Source: Sarcophilus harrisii (taxonomy: Eukaryota > Chordata > Mammalia > Dasyuromorphia > Dasyuridae). Taken from it: a stretch of DNA of 64,000 nt. Position numbers and translations under genes: made by a program. Location of the stretch: positions 673,229,087-673,293,086 of the forward strand of contig NC_045426.1 in NCBI RefSeq assembly GCF_902635505.1, written 5' to 3'. The notes beneath the pieces are model-generated. The model was given only the letters and a program-made list of their open reading frames with translations. It did no database searches and was not told the DNA's origin. Positions 10,101-18,599 of the stretch are shown piece after piece (position 1 is the first letter of the stretch; every line of letters begins with the position of its first letter).

Positions 10101-10726
10101 TCCATGTAAGGACGGGCCATGAATAGGGCTAGGATCCAGGGCTTAGAGATAGGGCAGAATTAAGGTGACCCCCCCTCACCGAAGTGTAGGGAAGGAACTC
10201 GGGGTTGGGGGTTCAAGTGCTGGGGCACGAAGACCTGGCAATTGTGAGACAGAGGGATTCCCAACTTGTTCCTGTCTCCAGTGGGGAAGCTGTCTTTATC
10301 AAACAGTTTGCGGGATTCCTTGTGAGAAATGTAGGTCTCAGTGTCTGGATAGGCATATTCCTTTTGGAAAATGGTCTTGAAGACGTTGATTCGGGGGTCC
10401 CCGTGCATCTTCAGGCTGCTGGATAGGCTCATCCGATTGATGTCTGATGATGTGATGTTTATGTCATGAACAGGAAAGGTTACCTGCATCCTATTTTTAA
10501 ACTCATTGATGTTTTCCAAGTCCTGATGTAAGAGTCTCTTGCTAGACTCTGGCACGAAGGGGGCAGCTGCATAGAAGCCCCAGTGGGGAGGGAACAAACT
10601 CCTAAAAGTCGTCTTCATACAACTCTCCTGCGGGCGGGTGTCTGCCCCAATTTTGAAGTGGGAGGACCTGAGGAATTCATCTCTGGAGAGAGGAGCAGGG
10701 AGGAGGTGGGGGGGGCTCTCAGCCAT
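967..10726 (-). CDS. SAXO5: SAXO5/TEX45-like axonemal microtubule protein, 7 coding exons (complete gene model)
   Basis: Coding exons, in transcript order, are 10726-10180, 9119-9058, 8962-8862, 5964-5849, 5652-5537, 2015-1826 and 1145-967. Every intron is GT-AG, the phases run 1,0,2,1,0,1, and the total is 1311 nt, giving 436 residues and a TGA stop. The ATG at 10726 has A at -3 and G at +4, with an in-frame TGA 18 nt upstream. The protein has no signal peptide or membrane segment. It carries degenerate repeats built round S-x-x-x-x-G-D, starting near residues 22, 103, 206, 252, 287, 329 and 370 (for example SHFKIGADTR, SSLKMHGDPR, SHVIFGDKIP). Each is followed by a Thr/Gln-rich and Tyr-Pro stretch. 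Such repeats are known from microtubule inner/stabiliser proteins of cilia and sperm tails. The name rests on these repeats plus the head-to-head position beside PEX11G, where human SAXO5 (TEX45, C19orf45) lies. The role, binding axonemal microtubules, is inferred from the family. Another protein of the same repeat type is possible. Confidence 0.75.
1153..1825. other. SAXO5 intron 6, no repeat recognised
   Basis: Apart from runs of G (about 1340) and C (about 1373), I recognise nothing in this intron. Short open frames here show no family resemblance. Confidence 0.4.
1826..2015 (-). CDS. SAXO5: SAXO5 coding exon 6 (190 nt)
   Basis: The acceptor is CTCCTAG and the donor AACG/GTGAGC. It encodes residues 315-377, with two units, SHVIFGDKIP and SHIKMGTN, each followed by Thr/Tyr-rich sequence typical of the family. 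Confidence 0.75.
2185..2300 (+). repeat. tRNA-type/MIR-like SINE fragment
   Basis: It contains 'tgagttcaaatcttgcttcagacacttac' wording (tRNA B-box region) and 'aaagtcacttaact', the core shared by marsupial SINEs. It lies in SAXO5 intron 5. Confidence 0.6.
2645..3645 (+). mobile_element. L1 LINE, end of ORF2 plus 3' UTR
   Basis: The first part encodes a marsupial L1 ORF2 C-terminal stretch (frame YEQTILNEEIKTISSHMKK..., with CWRRCGK). Next come 'gaatattattgttctgtaag', the purine-rich 3' UTR ('gggaggagatgagggaaggg') and 'ttgaaaataag' before the A tail. It is 5'-truncated and diverged, and the frame is broken in several places. It lies in SAXO5 intron 5. Confidence 0.85.
3795..3878 (+). repeat. 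(GGAA)n-type purine microsatellite
   Basis: An imperfect GGAA/GGGA array of about 80 nt in SAXO5 intron 5. Its open frame reads as Glu/Gly/Arg/Lys repeats and is not a gene. Confidence 0.85.
4060..4245 (+). repeat. MIR-type SINE
   Basis: The MIR order is visible: 'gtgatcctgggtaattcactt', then 'cctcagttttt', 'ataaaatgggaat', and 'gtaaagcattatataaat' with 'ctattatt' at the end. Confidence 0.7.
4480..5250 (+). mobile_element. L2 LINE fragment (reverse transcriptase region to 3' end)
   Basis: The frame GGILQGSLLGPLLFPLY matches the L2/CR1-clade reverse transcriptase motif (x)PQGSVLGPLLFSLY. The later text 'ttagactgtaagctc', 'gggcagggactgt' and 'cttaataaatgtttactgat' is the L2 3' end. There are internal deletions. 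It sits in SAXO5 intron 5, just before exon 5. Confidence 0.85.
5250..5400 (+). repeat. MIR-type SINE fragment
   Basis: 'gtgactttgcacaattctc', then 'gggcctccatttcc' and an A-rich end. A diverged MIR-like order. Confidence 0.5.
5537..5652 (-). CDS. SAXO5: SAXO5 coding exon 5 (116 nt)
   Basis: The acceptor is CTATCCAG and the donor TTGG/GTCAGT. It encodes residues 276-314, including the unit SIMMMGDRDP. The intron between exons 4 and 5 is only 196 nt. Confidence 0.75.
5849..5964 (-). CDS. SAXO5: SAXO5 coding exon 4 (116 nt)
   Basis: The acceptor is ATGGCAG after a pyrimidine run, and the donor is AATG/GTAGGC. It encodes residues 238-275, with the unit NIQSGDGQTR. A second AG 41 nt inside the exon (TTTTACAG) is a possible alternative acceptor, but using it would not keep the phase of exon 3. 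Confidence 0.75.
6290..7985 (+). mobile_element. Long L2 LINE fragment, interrupted by an AT-rich insert
   Basis: The translated text runs from the RT finger/palm region (like ...FLVKRLEKLVNTHRLHFL...) through 'tgaaattggtctctccatagttaccag' and 'agctccatctatcttcc' to an L2-like 3' end ('attaaaatgtaaactcc', 'cctagcacaag'). An AT-rich piece of about 220 bp (roughly 6425-6645) that I cannot name interrupts it. It fills much of SAXO5 intron 3. Confidence 0.75.
8040..8485 (+). repeat. Long polypurine tract (GA-rich)
   Basis: About 445 nt that are almost all A and G on the plus strand, so C/U-rich in the SAXO5 transcript (intron 3). It gives long open frames of Glu/Lys/Arg or Ser/Phe/Leu in every reading and is low-complexity DNA, not coding. 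Confidence 0.9.
8490..8861. other. SAXO5 intron 3, proximal part, nothing recognised
   Basis: Apparently unique sequence between the polypurine tract and exon 3. I see no repeat or further exon. Confidence 0.4.
8862..8962 (-). CDS. SAXO5: SAXO5 coding exon 3 (101 nt)
   Basis: The acceptor is TCTGCAG and the donor CACAG/GTATGG. Residues 204-237 include a repeat unit, SILQLGDRR. It starts in phase 0 and ends in phase 2, joining exon 4 through a split Arg codon. Confidence 0.75.
9058..9119 (-). CDS. SAXO5: SAXO5 coding exon 2 (62 nt)
   Basis: A short exon between an acceptor ending CATCCAG and a GTAAAC donor. It supplies residues 183-203 (frame SSYQKEFQGRPSSP...). Its phases fit both neighbours exactly. 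On the sense strand it lies about 50 nt after a 450-nt pyrimidine-rich tract. Confidence 0.7.
9170..9640 (+). repeat. Polypurine tract in SAXO5 intron 1
   Basis: A GA-rich stretch of about 470 nt on the plus strand, with a short direct repeat ('agttagagaagtataagaaa' occurs twice near 9458-9500). In the SAXO5 pre-mRNA it is a pyrimidine-rich tract ending about 50 nt before the exon 2 acceptor. Confidence 0.85.
9650..10179. other. SAXO5 intron 1, proximal part, no exon or clear repeat
   Basis: A mixed, moderately GC-rich stretch beside exon 1. The 9660-9830 part may be a worn MIR-like piece, but I cannot show it. Confidence 0.35.
10180..10726 (-). CDS. SAXO5: SAXO5 coding exon 1 (residues 1-182)
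   Basis: The exon starts at the ATG and ends at a GGTGAG-type donor in phase 1. It encodes two S-x-x-x-x-G-D units, near residues 22 and 103, and a third weaker one near 150. The frame stays open for the whole 547 nt, the longest convincing open frame in the window. Confidence 0.8.
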
Positions 10727-10850
10727 CCTGGTCTCACAGAATCAGGAAAAAAGTTTGGGCACAGGTCAAATTTCAAGGGCTATATACAACTGTCCTGCCA
10801 ATGGAAGGAGAGGACAATGGTTAGCAGTGTTGGATTTCTGTTATTTATTT
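10727..10850 (-). promoter_or_regulatory. SAXO5 5' flank/5' UTR (start site not defined)
   Basis: The sequence upstream of the SAXO5 ATG holds the in-frame TGA at 10742-10744 and no CpG island. A non-CpG promoter would fit a tissue-restricted (testis/ciliated cell) gene. I cannot place the cap site or rule out an upstream non-coding exon. Confidence 0.3.
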
Positions 10851-11215
10851 AGTCACTCACTCATTGAACACACATTTATTAAAGAACACCTTTGTAAAAG
10901 AGGAGGAACAGTATTTACACAGCTCTTACTACTTGCCAGTATTTTCCAACTATTTCTCACCCTTTTCAGCTTTCTTTTATGTTTTCCTCATTAAAAGTTA
11001 AGTTCTTTAAGATCAGACAATCTTTCTTTCTACTCAGGTTTGAGTGCTCAGTTCTTAGGCCAGAACTTGGCACATAGCTGACCCATGAGAAAACTTGTTG
11101 ACATTTACTAAAGGCTACTGGTACAAAGAGTTCTGGGGGAAATACAAAGTCTAGGTAAGGCTTTGTCCCTGTCCTCAAAAAACTTACAGTCTAGTGGGAA
11201 AAATGGTACCAGCTG
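10840..11215. repeat. L2 3'-end fragments, probably two, in opposite orientations
   Basis: Plus-type L2 tail words ('aagttctttaag', 'cagaacttggcacata') run to about 11095. Minus-type L2 words follow ('aatacaaagtctagg', 'gtccctgtcctcaaaaaac', 'acagtctagtggg'). Confidence 0.5.
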
Positions 11216-11589
11216 GTAACTATAATACCCAATATGACATAAGGGCAGTACAGAAGCATCAAATTCTGGGTAAGATCTGAGGGGGAAAGGCCTTGAATGA
11301 GTCAGAATCCAGGCCAGGTCAGCCTCATTTCTCTGCTATCCTATCTTGTGGCTGGGACAGGGGGTGGGGGGTGGGGGAAAAGGAGGAAGCTTGAATCAAG
11401 CAGTATTGACAAATAGGCTTTTGGGACTGGTGAAGTCTGAAGGGACTTAGGACACTAAAATCCTAAAGTATTCTCTATCCACACCCTGGAAGAGTGGGAA
11501 AGTCCTGTAGAGTTTGGCAATTTGGAGCTAAAGAACTTTAATTTGTTTTGAATGATTGTTTGTTGAATTTATTTGAACAGAGCTAAAAT

Positions 11590-11822
11590 GCAAGAGTCAA
11601 TGGAGCAACTAGGTACTGCAGTGGATAGAGCACCAGGAATAGGGTCAAGAAGACTCATCTTTCTGAGTTCAAATCTAGCCTCAGACACTTACTAACCAAG
11701 CAAATCACGGAACCTCAGTGACTCAGTTTCTTCATGTGTAAAATGAGCTGAAGAAGGAAATGGCAAACCACTCCAGTATCTTTGCCAAGAACCCCACAAA
11801 TGGGGTCTAAACAACAACAATC
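11590..11822 (+). repeat. Full-length marsupial tRNA-type SINE
   Basis: The element runs 'gcaactaggtactgcagtgg', 'gagttcaaatctagcctcag', 'aaaatgagctgaagaagg', 'aaaccactccagtatctttg', 'aatggggtctaaacaacaac'. This order is characteristic of an abundant marsupial SINE. Confidence 0.8.
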
Positions 11823-11954
11823 CAGGGGTCAGTAATTAGCCACTGGGTGAGGATAGAAACCTTTACTTCAAGCCCAGCAAAAGAATCATGATAGAGTCTG
11901 AATGGAACGTCAAAGCTCAAGGAGAGCTACCCTGACTAGGAATCCCCTCTACCT

Positions 11955-12290
11955 TATCCTTGACAAAAGGGCATCCAGCTGCTCTTTCTTCCCTTAATAC
12001 AAGGCTCAAGCACCACTTTTGCAGGGAGCCGCTTCCAAATCGTTCTCCATCTGCTAGTGTCTTCCTCCTCACGCTACTTTATAATGAACTACTCTCTATA
12101 CATTTGCATGTGTTAGCTTTATGTTTATGCTGCATATATTATATATATGTATATTTTTATATATTGTCTTTTCCATTAGACAATAAGATCTTTGTAAGTA
12201 TTGTTTCGTTCTTTGCCTGCCTTCCCCACAACCTTTTATAGGGCCTATCACATAATAGAACCTCAATACTTGTTGATTGATTATTGATTG
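11955..12290 (+). repeat. L2 LINE 3' end
   Basis: Text corresponding to the last part of L2 ORF2, then an imperfect tail with 'cattagacaataagatct' and 'acctcaatacttgttgattg'. Confidence 0.6.
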
Positions 12291-12299
12291 ATTGAAGAC

Positions 12300-13095
12300 T
12301 TCCTATGATGGAACATTTAACTCCTCCAAAGGAAACCCATTCCATTTTGGGATAATATAGAGAAATTTGGTCCCTATTTGGAGCTTAACAATTCATCTGT
12401 GTACCTCTAGATAGTAACTCCCTCCCACCATTTAATCAATTTAATTGGTCTTAACCATTTTGGATATTGTTTATTAGAGGCATCATGACATGTAGCAGGA
12501 AGAGTTGTATGCTATGGGCTCTGCCCACACAGCCTGTGAGACCCATCCCAAGTCAAGGTCCTAGGAAGTCTCTCTAAGACTAAATTTCAAGAAAGCAGCC
12601 TGCTTTAGTAGAGAGAAATTCCTTCTCTGGGAGTACCCAGTATGAATGAAATCACAGGTAGATTCTCATTCTATAGTCTTTTTTTACATCATGAATTACA
12701 AAATCAATTTGAGGACAAATTACTTGCCTTGGGTACCACATATTCTACTTCTAGTTTTGCTGATCCCCCTTCTTTGAGACATTCCATATTATCAATGTCT
12801 TCCCAAGACTTGATTCTAGAATAGTTCTATCTTCCTGGTGGCCTACTTGACCATTTAAAGGTTTCTATCCTCTCCAGAGGGAATGTAAATAAAGCAAGAG
12901 GCCTTCTGTATCCTAACCCAGTGTAGCCTCTGGCTCTCCTAAATGCAGTTTTACTAGGACTGAATTAAGAAACAGGGCCAAAGAGTTGGGAAGAGATGGG
13001 ATACATTCAGATGTGGGAATCACATTTTAGAAAGATATTTCCTAATGTCTGGCAAAGATTTGGGCAGGTGAGAGTGGGAAGGGGCAGAAACCAAA
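12300..13095. other. Intergenic stretch, nothing recognised
   Basis: Between the L2 end and the CR1/L3 piece I see no exon, RNA gene or clear repeat. Short open frames here have no recognisable similarity. Confidence 0.35.
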
Positions 13096-13099
13096 ATAG

Positions 13100-13380
13100 T
13101 GGAGAGTCCACCCAATAGAAGACTGAAGGAACCAGGGATGTTTAGATTGGGAAAGAGAAGATAAAAGGAGAACATGATAGCTGTCTCAAGTATTTCAAGG
13201 AAGAGAAATTAGGCTGATTCCATTGGATTCCTTAGGAATGAACTGGGAGCAAAGTAAATGGAATTTAGGCCCGAGGTCCTAAAAATTGAAGCTATCTATT
13301 GGAGAAGTTGATTAGGCAATGCCAGAAGGATGTGGATTCCTCTTCCCCCAAGGTTTTCCCTTAAAGACTGACCTGCCTCT
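13100..13380 (-). repeat. CR1/L3 LINE fragment
   Basis: 'gggatgtttagattgggaaa', 'acatgatagctgtctcaag' and 'tttcaagg' form the standard CR1/L3 3'-half order, read in reverse relative to the element's coding strand. Confidence 0.65.
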
Positions 13381-13524
13381 TATCTGGCATATGACTGAGC
13401 AAATTTTTGTTTGGGTGTGGGAAGAAACAGCTTGCCTTTTAGCTCAGAGATTCTGTGACCTTGGTGGGGTCAGGAATTTTGTGGTTTAGAATTTCAGAAA
13501 GCCAGAACTTTAGGTCTCTTAGCC

Positions 13525-13680
13525 CAGTGGTGTCAAACTCAAAGAGAAACAGATCTCTTGCAGGTCACATTCTGACTTAGAAAATCACAAGTTAACATTA
13601 TCTATGTTGTATTATATTTTTATTGATTTTTTAGTTATACATTTCCCAATTACATTTTAACCTGGATCTGTACTCTTACA
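13525..13680 (+). mobile_element. Non-autonomous hAT-like DNA transposon fragment
   Basis: It begins 'cagtggtgtcaaactcaaa' and continues with 'cttagaaaatcacaagttaa' and 'cccaattacattttaacctg', a common marsupial/mammal hAT-type unit. Only the 5' end looks intact. Confidence 0.55.
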
Positions 13681-14009
13681 GTCCAGAGGGCCTGTTTAAC
13701 AACTCTGTCCAAGATTATTCTAGTTTCATTTTACAGAGAAGGTTTTAAGTCCAGTCTTGCTGGGCCTGAGACCCTGTCCTGAGCCCCGTCCCTGGAAACC
13801 TCCTCCCTTTCCAAGGGCCAACCACTCACTTCTCCTTCCAACACGGTTTCACAGCCTGGAGGATAACAGGCTCCAGGATCCCACCAACACATTTGTGACC
13901 CCCTCCCATCTACTACCCACCCTGCCACCTCCCTCTTCCTCTGCCAGACTCCACCATATCACAATGGATCCTTGGCAACCCTTAATTGCACCATGAAGGA
14001 ACCCAGGAA

Positions 14010-14885
14010 CACTACTAGGTTATTGGTGGAATTGTGAACTGATACAACCATCCTAGAGACCAATTTGGAACTATGCCCAAAGGACTATCAAACTGTGCAT
14101 ATCCTTTGATCTCTATTGGGTCTGTATCCCAAAGAGATCATAAAAAAGGGAAAAGAACCCACATGTGCAAAAATGTTTTTAGCAGACCTTTTTGTAATGG
14201 CAAGGAACAGGAAACTGAGTGGATGCCCATCAGGTGAAGAATGGCTGAATAAGTTATGGAATATGCATGTTATGGAATATTACTGTTCTATAAGAAATGA
14301 TGAGCAGGCTGATTTTAGAAAAGCTTGGAAAGACTTAAATGAACTGATGCTAAGTGAGGTGACTAGAACCAAGAGAACATTGTGCACAACAAGATTATGT
14401 GATGATCAATTGTAATAATAGCTTTTTATTTTTCAAAATATATGCAAAGATAGTTTCCAGCCCCATCCTTGCAAAACATTGTGTTCCTTATTTTTCTCCC
14501 TCTCTGCCTTCCCTTTCCCCTCCGCTAGACATCAAGTAGTCTAATATAGATTAAATGCAATTCTTCTAAACATATTTTCACATATATCATGCTGTGCAAG
14601 AAAAATCACATCAAAAGGGGAAAAAAATGAGAAAGAAAAAAAAAGGAAACAAACAACAACAGCAACAAAGATGAAAATACTATGCTGTGATCCACATTCA
14701 GTCTCCATAGTTCTCTCTCTAGATGCAAATGGCTCACTCCATCATAAGTCTACTGGAATTGCCTTGAATCACCTCATTGTTGAAAAGAGCCAAGTCTATC
14801 ACTGTTAATCATGATATATGTGGAAATATGTTTTTGAAAACTATTTTGTATGTATTTGGAAAAATAAAAAGATATTATTTTTAAA
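14010..14885. mobile_element. Composite L1: plus-strand ORF2 end, inverted 3' UTR, short plus-strand tail
   Basis: 14010-14415 reads plus as L1 ORF2 end (frame ...GNRKLSG-like, PSGEEWLNKLWNM). From 14418 to about 14806 the sequence is L1 3' UTR on the minus strand ('atagctttttatttttcaaa' to 'gccaagtctatcac'). From about 14815 a short plus-strand L1 3' end ('tgtggaaatatg', 'ttgaaaactattttg', A-rich) follows. The plus part stops where the inverted part starts in L1 consensus order. Confidence 0.75.
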
Positions 14886-15090
14886 AAGGAAGGAAGGAAG
14901 GAACAAAGAAAGAAAGGAAGGAAGGAAGGAAGGAAGGAAGAAAAAGAAAGAGAGAGAAAGAAAGAATAAAGAAAAGAAGGAAAGAAAAAAGGAAGGAAGG
15001 AAGGAAGGGAGGGAGGAAGGGAGAAAGGGAAGAAGAGAAGCAGAGAGGGGAGGAAGGAAGGAGGGAGGGAGGAAAGAGAGAGAGAACCCA
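14886..15090 (+). repeat. (GGAA)n/(GAAA)n microsatellite grown from an L1 tail
   Basis: About 200 nt of GGAA, GAAA and GGGA units starting directly at the A-rich end of the L1 piece. It is not coding, though it gives open frames on both strands. Confidence 0.9.
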
Positions 15091-15459
15091 GAGCTAGAAA
15101 TAGTTCAAGATTCTGTCCCAGCCTTCCTTCAGGCCCAGAATGCCTTTTCAATTCTGAGTTTCCATGTTCCTCTGGAAAATGTAGGAAATAACATCTTCTC
15201 CCAACCCCCATCTCCTAGTTCTGTGAAACGTGCCTTGTAAAGCTGTCAAGTACCTTTGGATTCGATTAATAGTATTGCCGAGTGCCAGATATGGAAAGAG
15301 CCCTGGACTTCGACTCAAAAGCAATTCAATCACCAGGTAATTTTTTTTTTTAACCGGAGGCAAGAGATAACCTTTTCTGGCTCATACAGCTATGCTCTTG
15401 ATTCTGTCTCTCTCATGGATTCAAACAATAAAATTGTTCTTCCTGTTTCATCTCTCTCC

Positions 15460-15755
15460 ACTCTCCATTCTGGACCAAACTCCATGCAGCTGCCAAAATG
15501 ATTTTTCCTGAAGCATGCATCTGCCTATGATGTCACCTTTCTAACTCAATAAACCCTAGTGGTTCACTCTTACCTCCCCAGGAACAAATATAAAGTTCTT
15601 TTTTGACATTTTAATCTCTTTACCAAAAAAAAAAAAAAAAAAAAAAAAAAAAGAAAGGAAATTAAATCTCTTCTTAACCAGGCCACTTTCCACTCATCCA
15701 GTCTTCTTTCAATTTGCTTCTCTCCAAAACTACAATCCAGCACACTGGCCTACTT
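15460..15755 (+). repeat. L2 LINE fragment with an inserted A-run
   Basis: 'tgcagctgccaaaatgattt', 'actcaataaaccctagtgg' and 'caacactggcctac'-like words are L2 ORF2 text. A pure A-run (about 15626-15652) interrupts it. Confidence 0.65.
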
Positions 15756-16135
15756 CCTAAGGTTAAGTGACTTGCCTGGGGTCACACAGCTTGTCTGAGG
15801 TTAGATCTGAACTAACCCTAAATTCGCTCTCAGACTGTCCATGGTGTCACAAAATACTTCATCTGAGCATTTAGGAAGCTAGTTTATATTATCTTTAAAG
15901 TCCCTTCCTATTAAATGCAATAAACATTTATCAAATGCCTACTATGCCTCAACTGAATATATCTCTGGCACTAGAGTCATTCAAATGTGGCCTTAAGTTA
16001 CTTAGCCTCTGTTTCCCTCTTCTGTAAAAGAAGGATAATATTGCCTACAATGCAATGATATTGTGAGAACCAAATAAGATGGTATTTTTAAAGAACGTTG
16101 CAAATTTTGAAGGGCTATTATGAGGCCCTGCTTTG
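15756..16135. repeat. Two SINE/MIR fragments, minus then plus
   Basis: 15760-15850 has minus-type words ('gttaagtgacttgcctgggg', 'cacacagctt'). 15955-16130 has plus-type MIR words ('cctctgtttccctcttctgt', 'ataatattgcctac'). Confidence 0.55.
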
Positions 16136-16164
16136 AGATCTCTCTAACAAAGCTGCTGTTTTAC

Positions 16165-16375
16165 TCTCCATGACTCATTTGGGATTTTCTTAGCAAAGAT
16201 ACTGGAGTGGTTTGCCATTTCCTTTTCCAGCTCATTTTACAGATGAGGAAACTGAGGCAGGCAAGGTTAAGTGATTTATTCAGGATCACACAACTAATGT
16301 CTTAGGCTGAATTTGAACTCATCTCCCTAAATCCTGGCCTGGCATTCTGTCCACTGTACAACCTCACTGCCCTAA
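16165..16375 (-). repeat. Marsupial tRNA-type SINE, nearly full length
   Basis: It reads in reverse as 'tggagtggtttgccatttcc', 'agctcattttacagatgagg', 'ttaagtgatttattcagg', 'gaatttgaactcatc', ending near 'tgtacaacctcactgcccta'. An A-run of 14 follows. Confidence 0.8.
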
Positions 16376-16739
16376 AAAAAAAAAAACTAGACTACACTAG
16401 ACTAGAGCTGTTGAAAATGGATTTACCTTGCCCAAGATATAGTAGTAGTTGGGAAGTTGATAGAATTCCTGCAGAAGCACATGGGAATAACAAATACAAG
16501 CTTGTACAGAGCCTGAAACAAGAGTTCCCAAGAATGGACTCCTCCAGGGTTAGGGTTTACCTCCTGGATAAGCCCCCAGGACTCAACTTGAGTTCCCAAA
16601 CTTAAGTTCAAAGACTGCCCCAAATTTAAATGTTCAGACACTGATCTCCTAGAGAATGGGGAGGATGCCTGGATGCAGCAAGCATAGGCTTCAGAGAAAA
16701 TGAAGAACATAAGCCATAGAATTCTTATACAGCATCTGA

Positions 16740-16900
16740 AAGAATGCTGAGTTTGGAGTTCCAGGCCTGACTGTTCCACTGTTTGAACTTGAGGAAATCA
16801 CCTTAACTTCTCTGGGCCTCAGTTTCCCTCATTTGGAAAATGAAGAGCCTGGACCAGCTCAGCATGAAAGCCTCTTCCCACTAAAAGTTTTTGCTCCAAT
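16740..16900 (+). repeat. MIR-type SINE
   Basis: 'cttgaggaaatcaccttaac', 'gggcctcagtttcc' and 'aaaatgaagagcctggac' in MIR order. Confidence 0.6.
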
Positions 16901-17084
16901 AAATTATTCAGCCAGTACAAATGAATCCAAGGTAAAAGAGAAAGGTTGTTAACAGCACCCCAAGGGTGTTTTCCTCAGAAGGAGGGGGTACATAATGAAC
17001 TCTTTGAGTGCTTTATAAAGTTTCTATGTTTGTTCATGGACTCCTGTACCTCCTTGGGGTCTTATTCATTTCCTGAAGGGTGAA

Positions 17085-17210
17085 CTAACTCATCTGTAAA
17101 ATGAGCTGGAGAAGGAAATGGGCAAACCACTCCAGTGTCTCTGCCAAGAAAACCCCAAATGGGGTCACGAAGAGTCGGATGCAACTGAAAAACTACTGGA
17201 AAAAAAATTG
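17085..17210 (+). repeat. Marsupial SINE 3' half
   Basis: 'aaaatgagctggagaaggaa', 'aaaccactccagtgtctctg', 'aaatggggtcacgaagagtc' and an A tail. This copy looks younger than others nearby because few changes are visible. Confidence 0.8.
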
Positions 17211-17219
17211 ACTTTCCAA

Positions 17220-17785
17220 AGTCCATACTATATACTGAAGTATCTATCAGAGAGTTGAGGGCTTTGTTGCCTATATTTGGGGAAACCTAGAATTATATCT
17301 AAGCTTTATTTAAAGGATTTTCCCTGAAGTGAAAATCTAGAATTAAGAAATCAGGATATCTAAACTTGATTTTGGAAATCTGCCCTGGTATGGAGAGCAA
17401 TGAGCCAAAGATGGCCTGGTCTAAGAGCCCAGACTGGGCCCCAGGCAGGATTTATACAAGCAAGGTTAAGTATGGAAGAGGTCTTTCTTCCAGTATGAAA
17501 ATCTACCTCTAAAGTTTCACACTTGGCCTTGTTCTGGATACTCAGTGATCCTTTAACATCTAACAACTAATCGAACCACAGCTGAGTCAGCCAGAGAGCC
17601 AGAATATCCTAGCAGCCCCTACTGGGAAGGAAGCCATCAGAGAAACCTGGGGCCCCTAGAAAGGGGAAACTATGGGGCTCCCGAGATAACAACTGGTACT
17701 CTTCCCAGTGGAAGCAATAGCTGACAGATCGATTGAGCTAGAGGGAGAAAGGGACAAATTACCTGGAAGATCAGAGAGTACCAGT
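17220..17785. other. Intergenic stretch, nothing recognised
   Basis: Apparently unique sequence. A 68-codon minus-strand open frame here has no repeat or family resemblance and no splice context. Confidence 0.35.
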
Positions 17786-17789
17786 TTTT

Positions 17790-17935
17790 CAATCCTGTCT
17801 ATGCCTAGCCTACCTGTATGAACTTGGACAAATCACTAACTGTTGGGATGCCTTGCTTTCTTCACCTATAAAATATTCAGCTCAGACCAAATGACCCCTA
17901 ACATTCCTTCCAGTTTTAAGTTTATGATCCAAGGC
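17790..17935 (+). repeat. MIR-type SINE
   Basis: 'acttggacaaatcactaac', 'tataaaatattcagctcaga' and 'attccttccagtttta' in MIR order. Confidence 0.55.
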
Positions 17936-18099
17936 TGGAACAAAGAAAATACCCCAATTCTTAAAAAGGAGAAGGGGAAAAGAATTTTCAAACTAGCTAT
18001 CTCTGTGATAATCTGTTCTAAAATTTTTCCAGGAATTCCAAGTCAAGCTCCCTTGTCTATTGTTTGTAAACTCTGTTCCTTTCCCTGTGTTCTTTTTTT

Positions 18100-18359
18100 T
18101 ATCTTTCCTTCCTTCCTTCCTTCCTTCCTTCTTTCCTTCCTTCCTTCCTTCCTTCCTTCCTTCCTTCCTTCCTTCCTCCTTTCTTTCCTTCCTTCCTCTC
18201 TTTGTTCTTTTCTTCCTTCCTCTCTTCTTTCTTTCCTTTCTTCCTTCCTCTCTTCCTTCCTCCTTTCCTTCCTCCCTTCTTTCTTTCCTTCCTTCCTTCC
18301 TTCCTTCCTTCCTTCCTTCCTTCCTTCCTTCCTTCCTTCTCTTCCTTCTCTTTCTTTCC

Positions 18360-18413
<54 letters not shown>

Positions 18414-18415
18414 GG
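18100..18415 (+). repeat. (CCTT)n/(CTTT)n microsatellite, about 315 nt
   Basis: Long runs of CCTT change to pure CTTT near 18360. It lies between the divergent SAXO5 and PEX11G genes. All open frames through it are Ser/Phe/Leu/Pro or Lys/Glu/Arg/Gly repeats and are not genes. Confidence 0.95.
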
Positions 18416-18599
18416 AAAATTGGGGCAAGTATAAGATGGAGAAGGCCTAGATTCAACAGCAGTTTGTCTGAAATAGGCCTTTGAGTAAACTGCAAACTCC
18501 AGATGAGTCAGTGGTCAGTCAGTCAGCCAGAAAAGCTAATTCCATCTTGGGAGGCATTAAACTGAGCACTGCTTCAAGAAATAAGGAGTTGATAAACCC

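Noticed and set aside
17843-18495. Frames of up to 213 codons rich in Phe/Leu/Pro/Ser or Lys/Glu/Arg/Gly
   Set aside because: They are readings of the CCTT/CTTT microsatellite.
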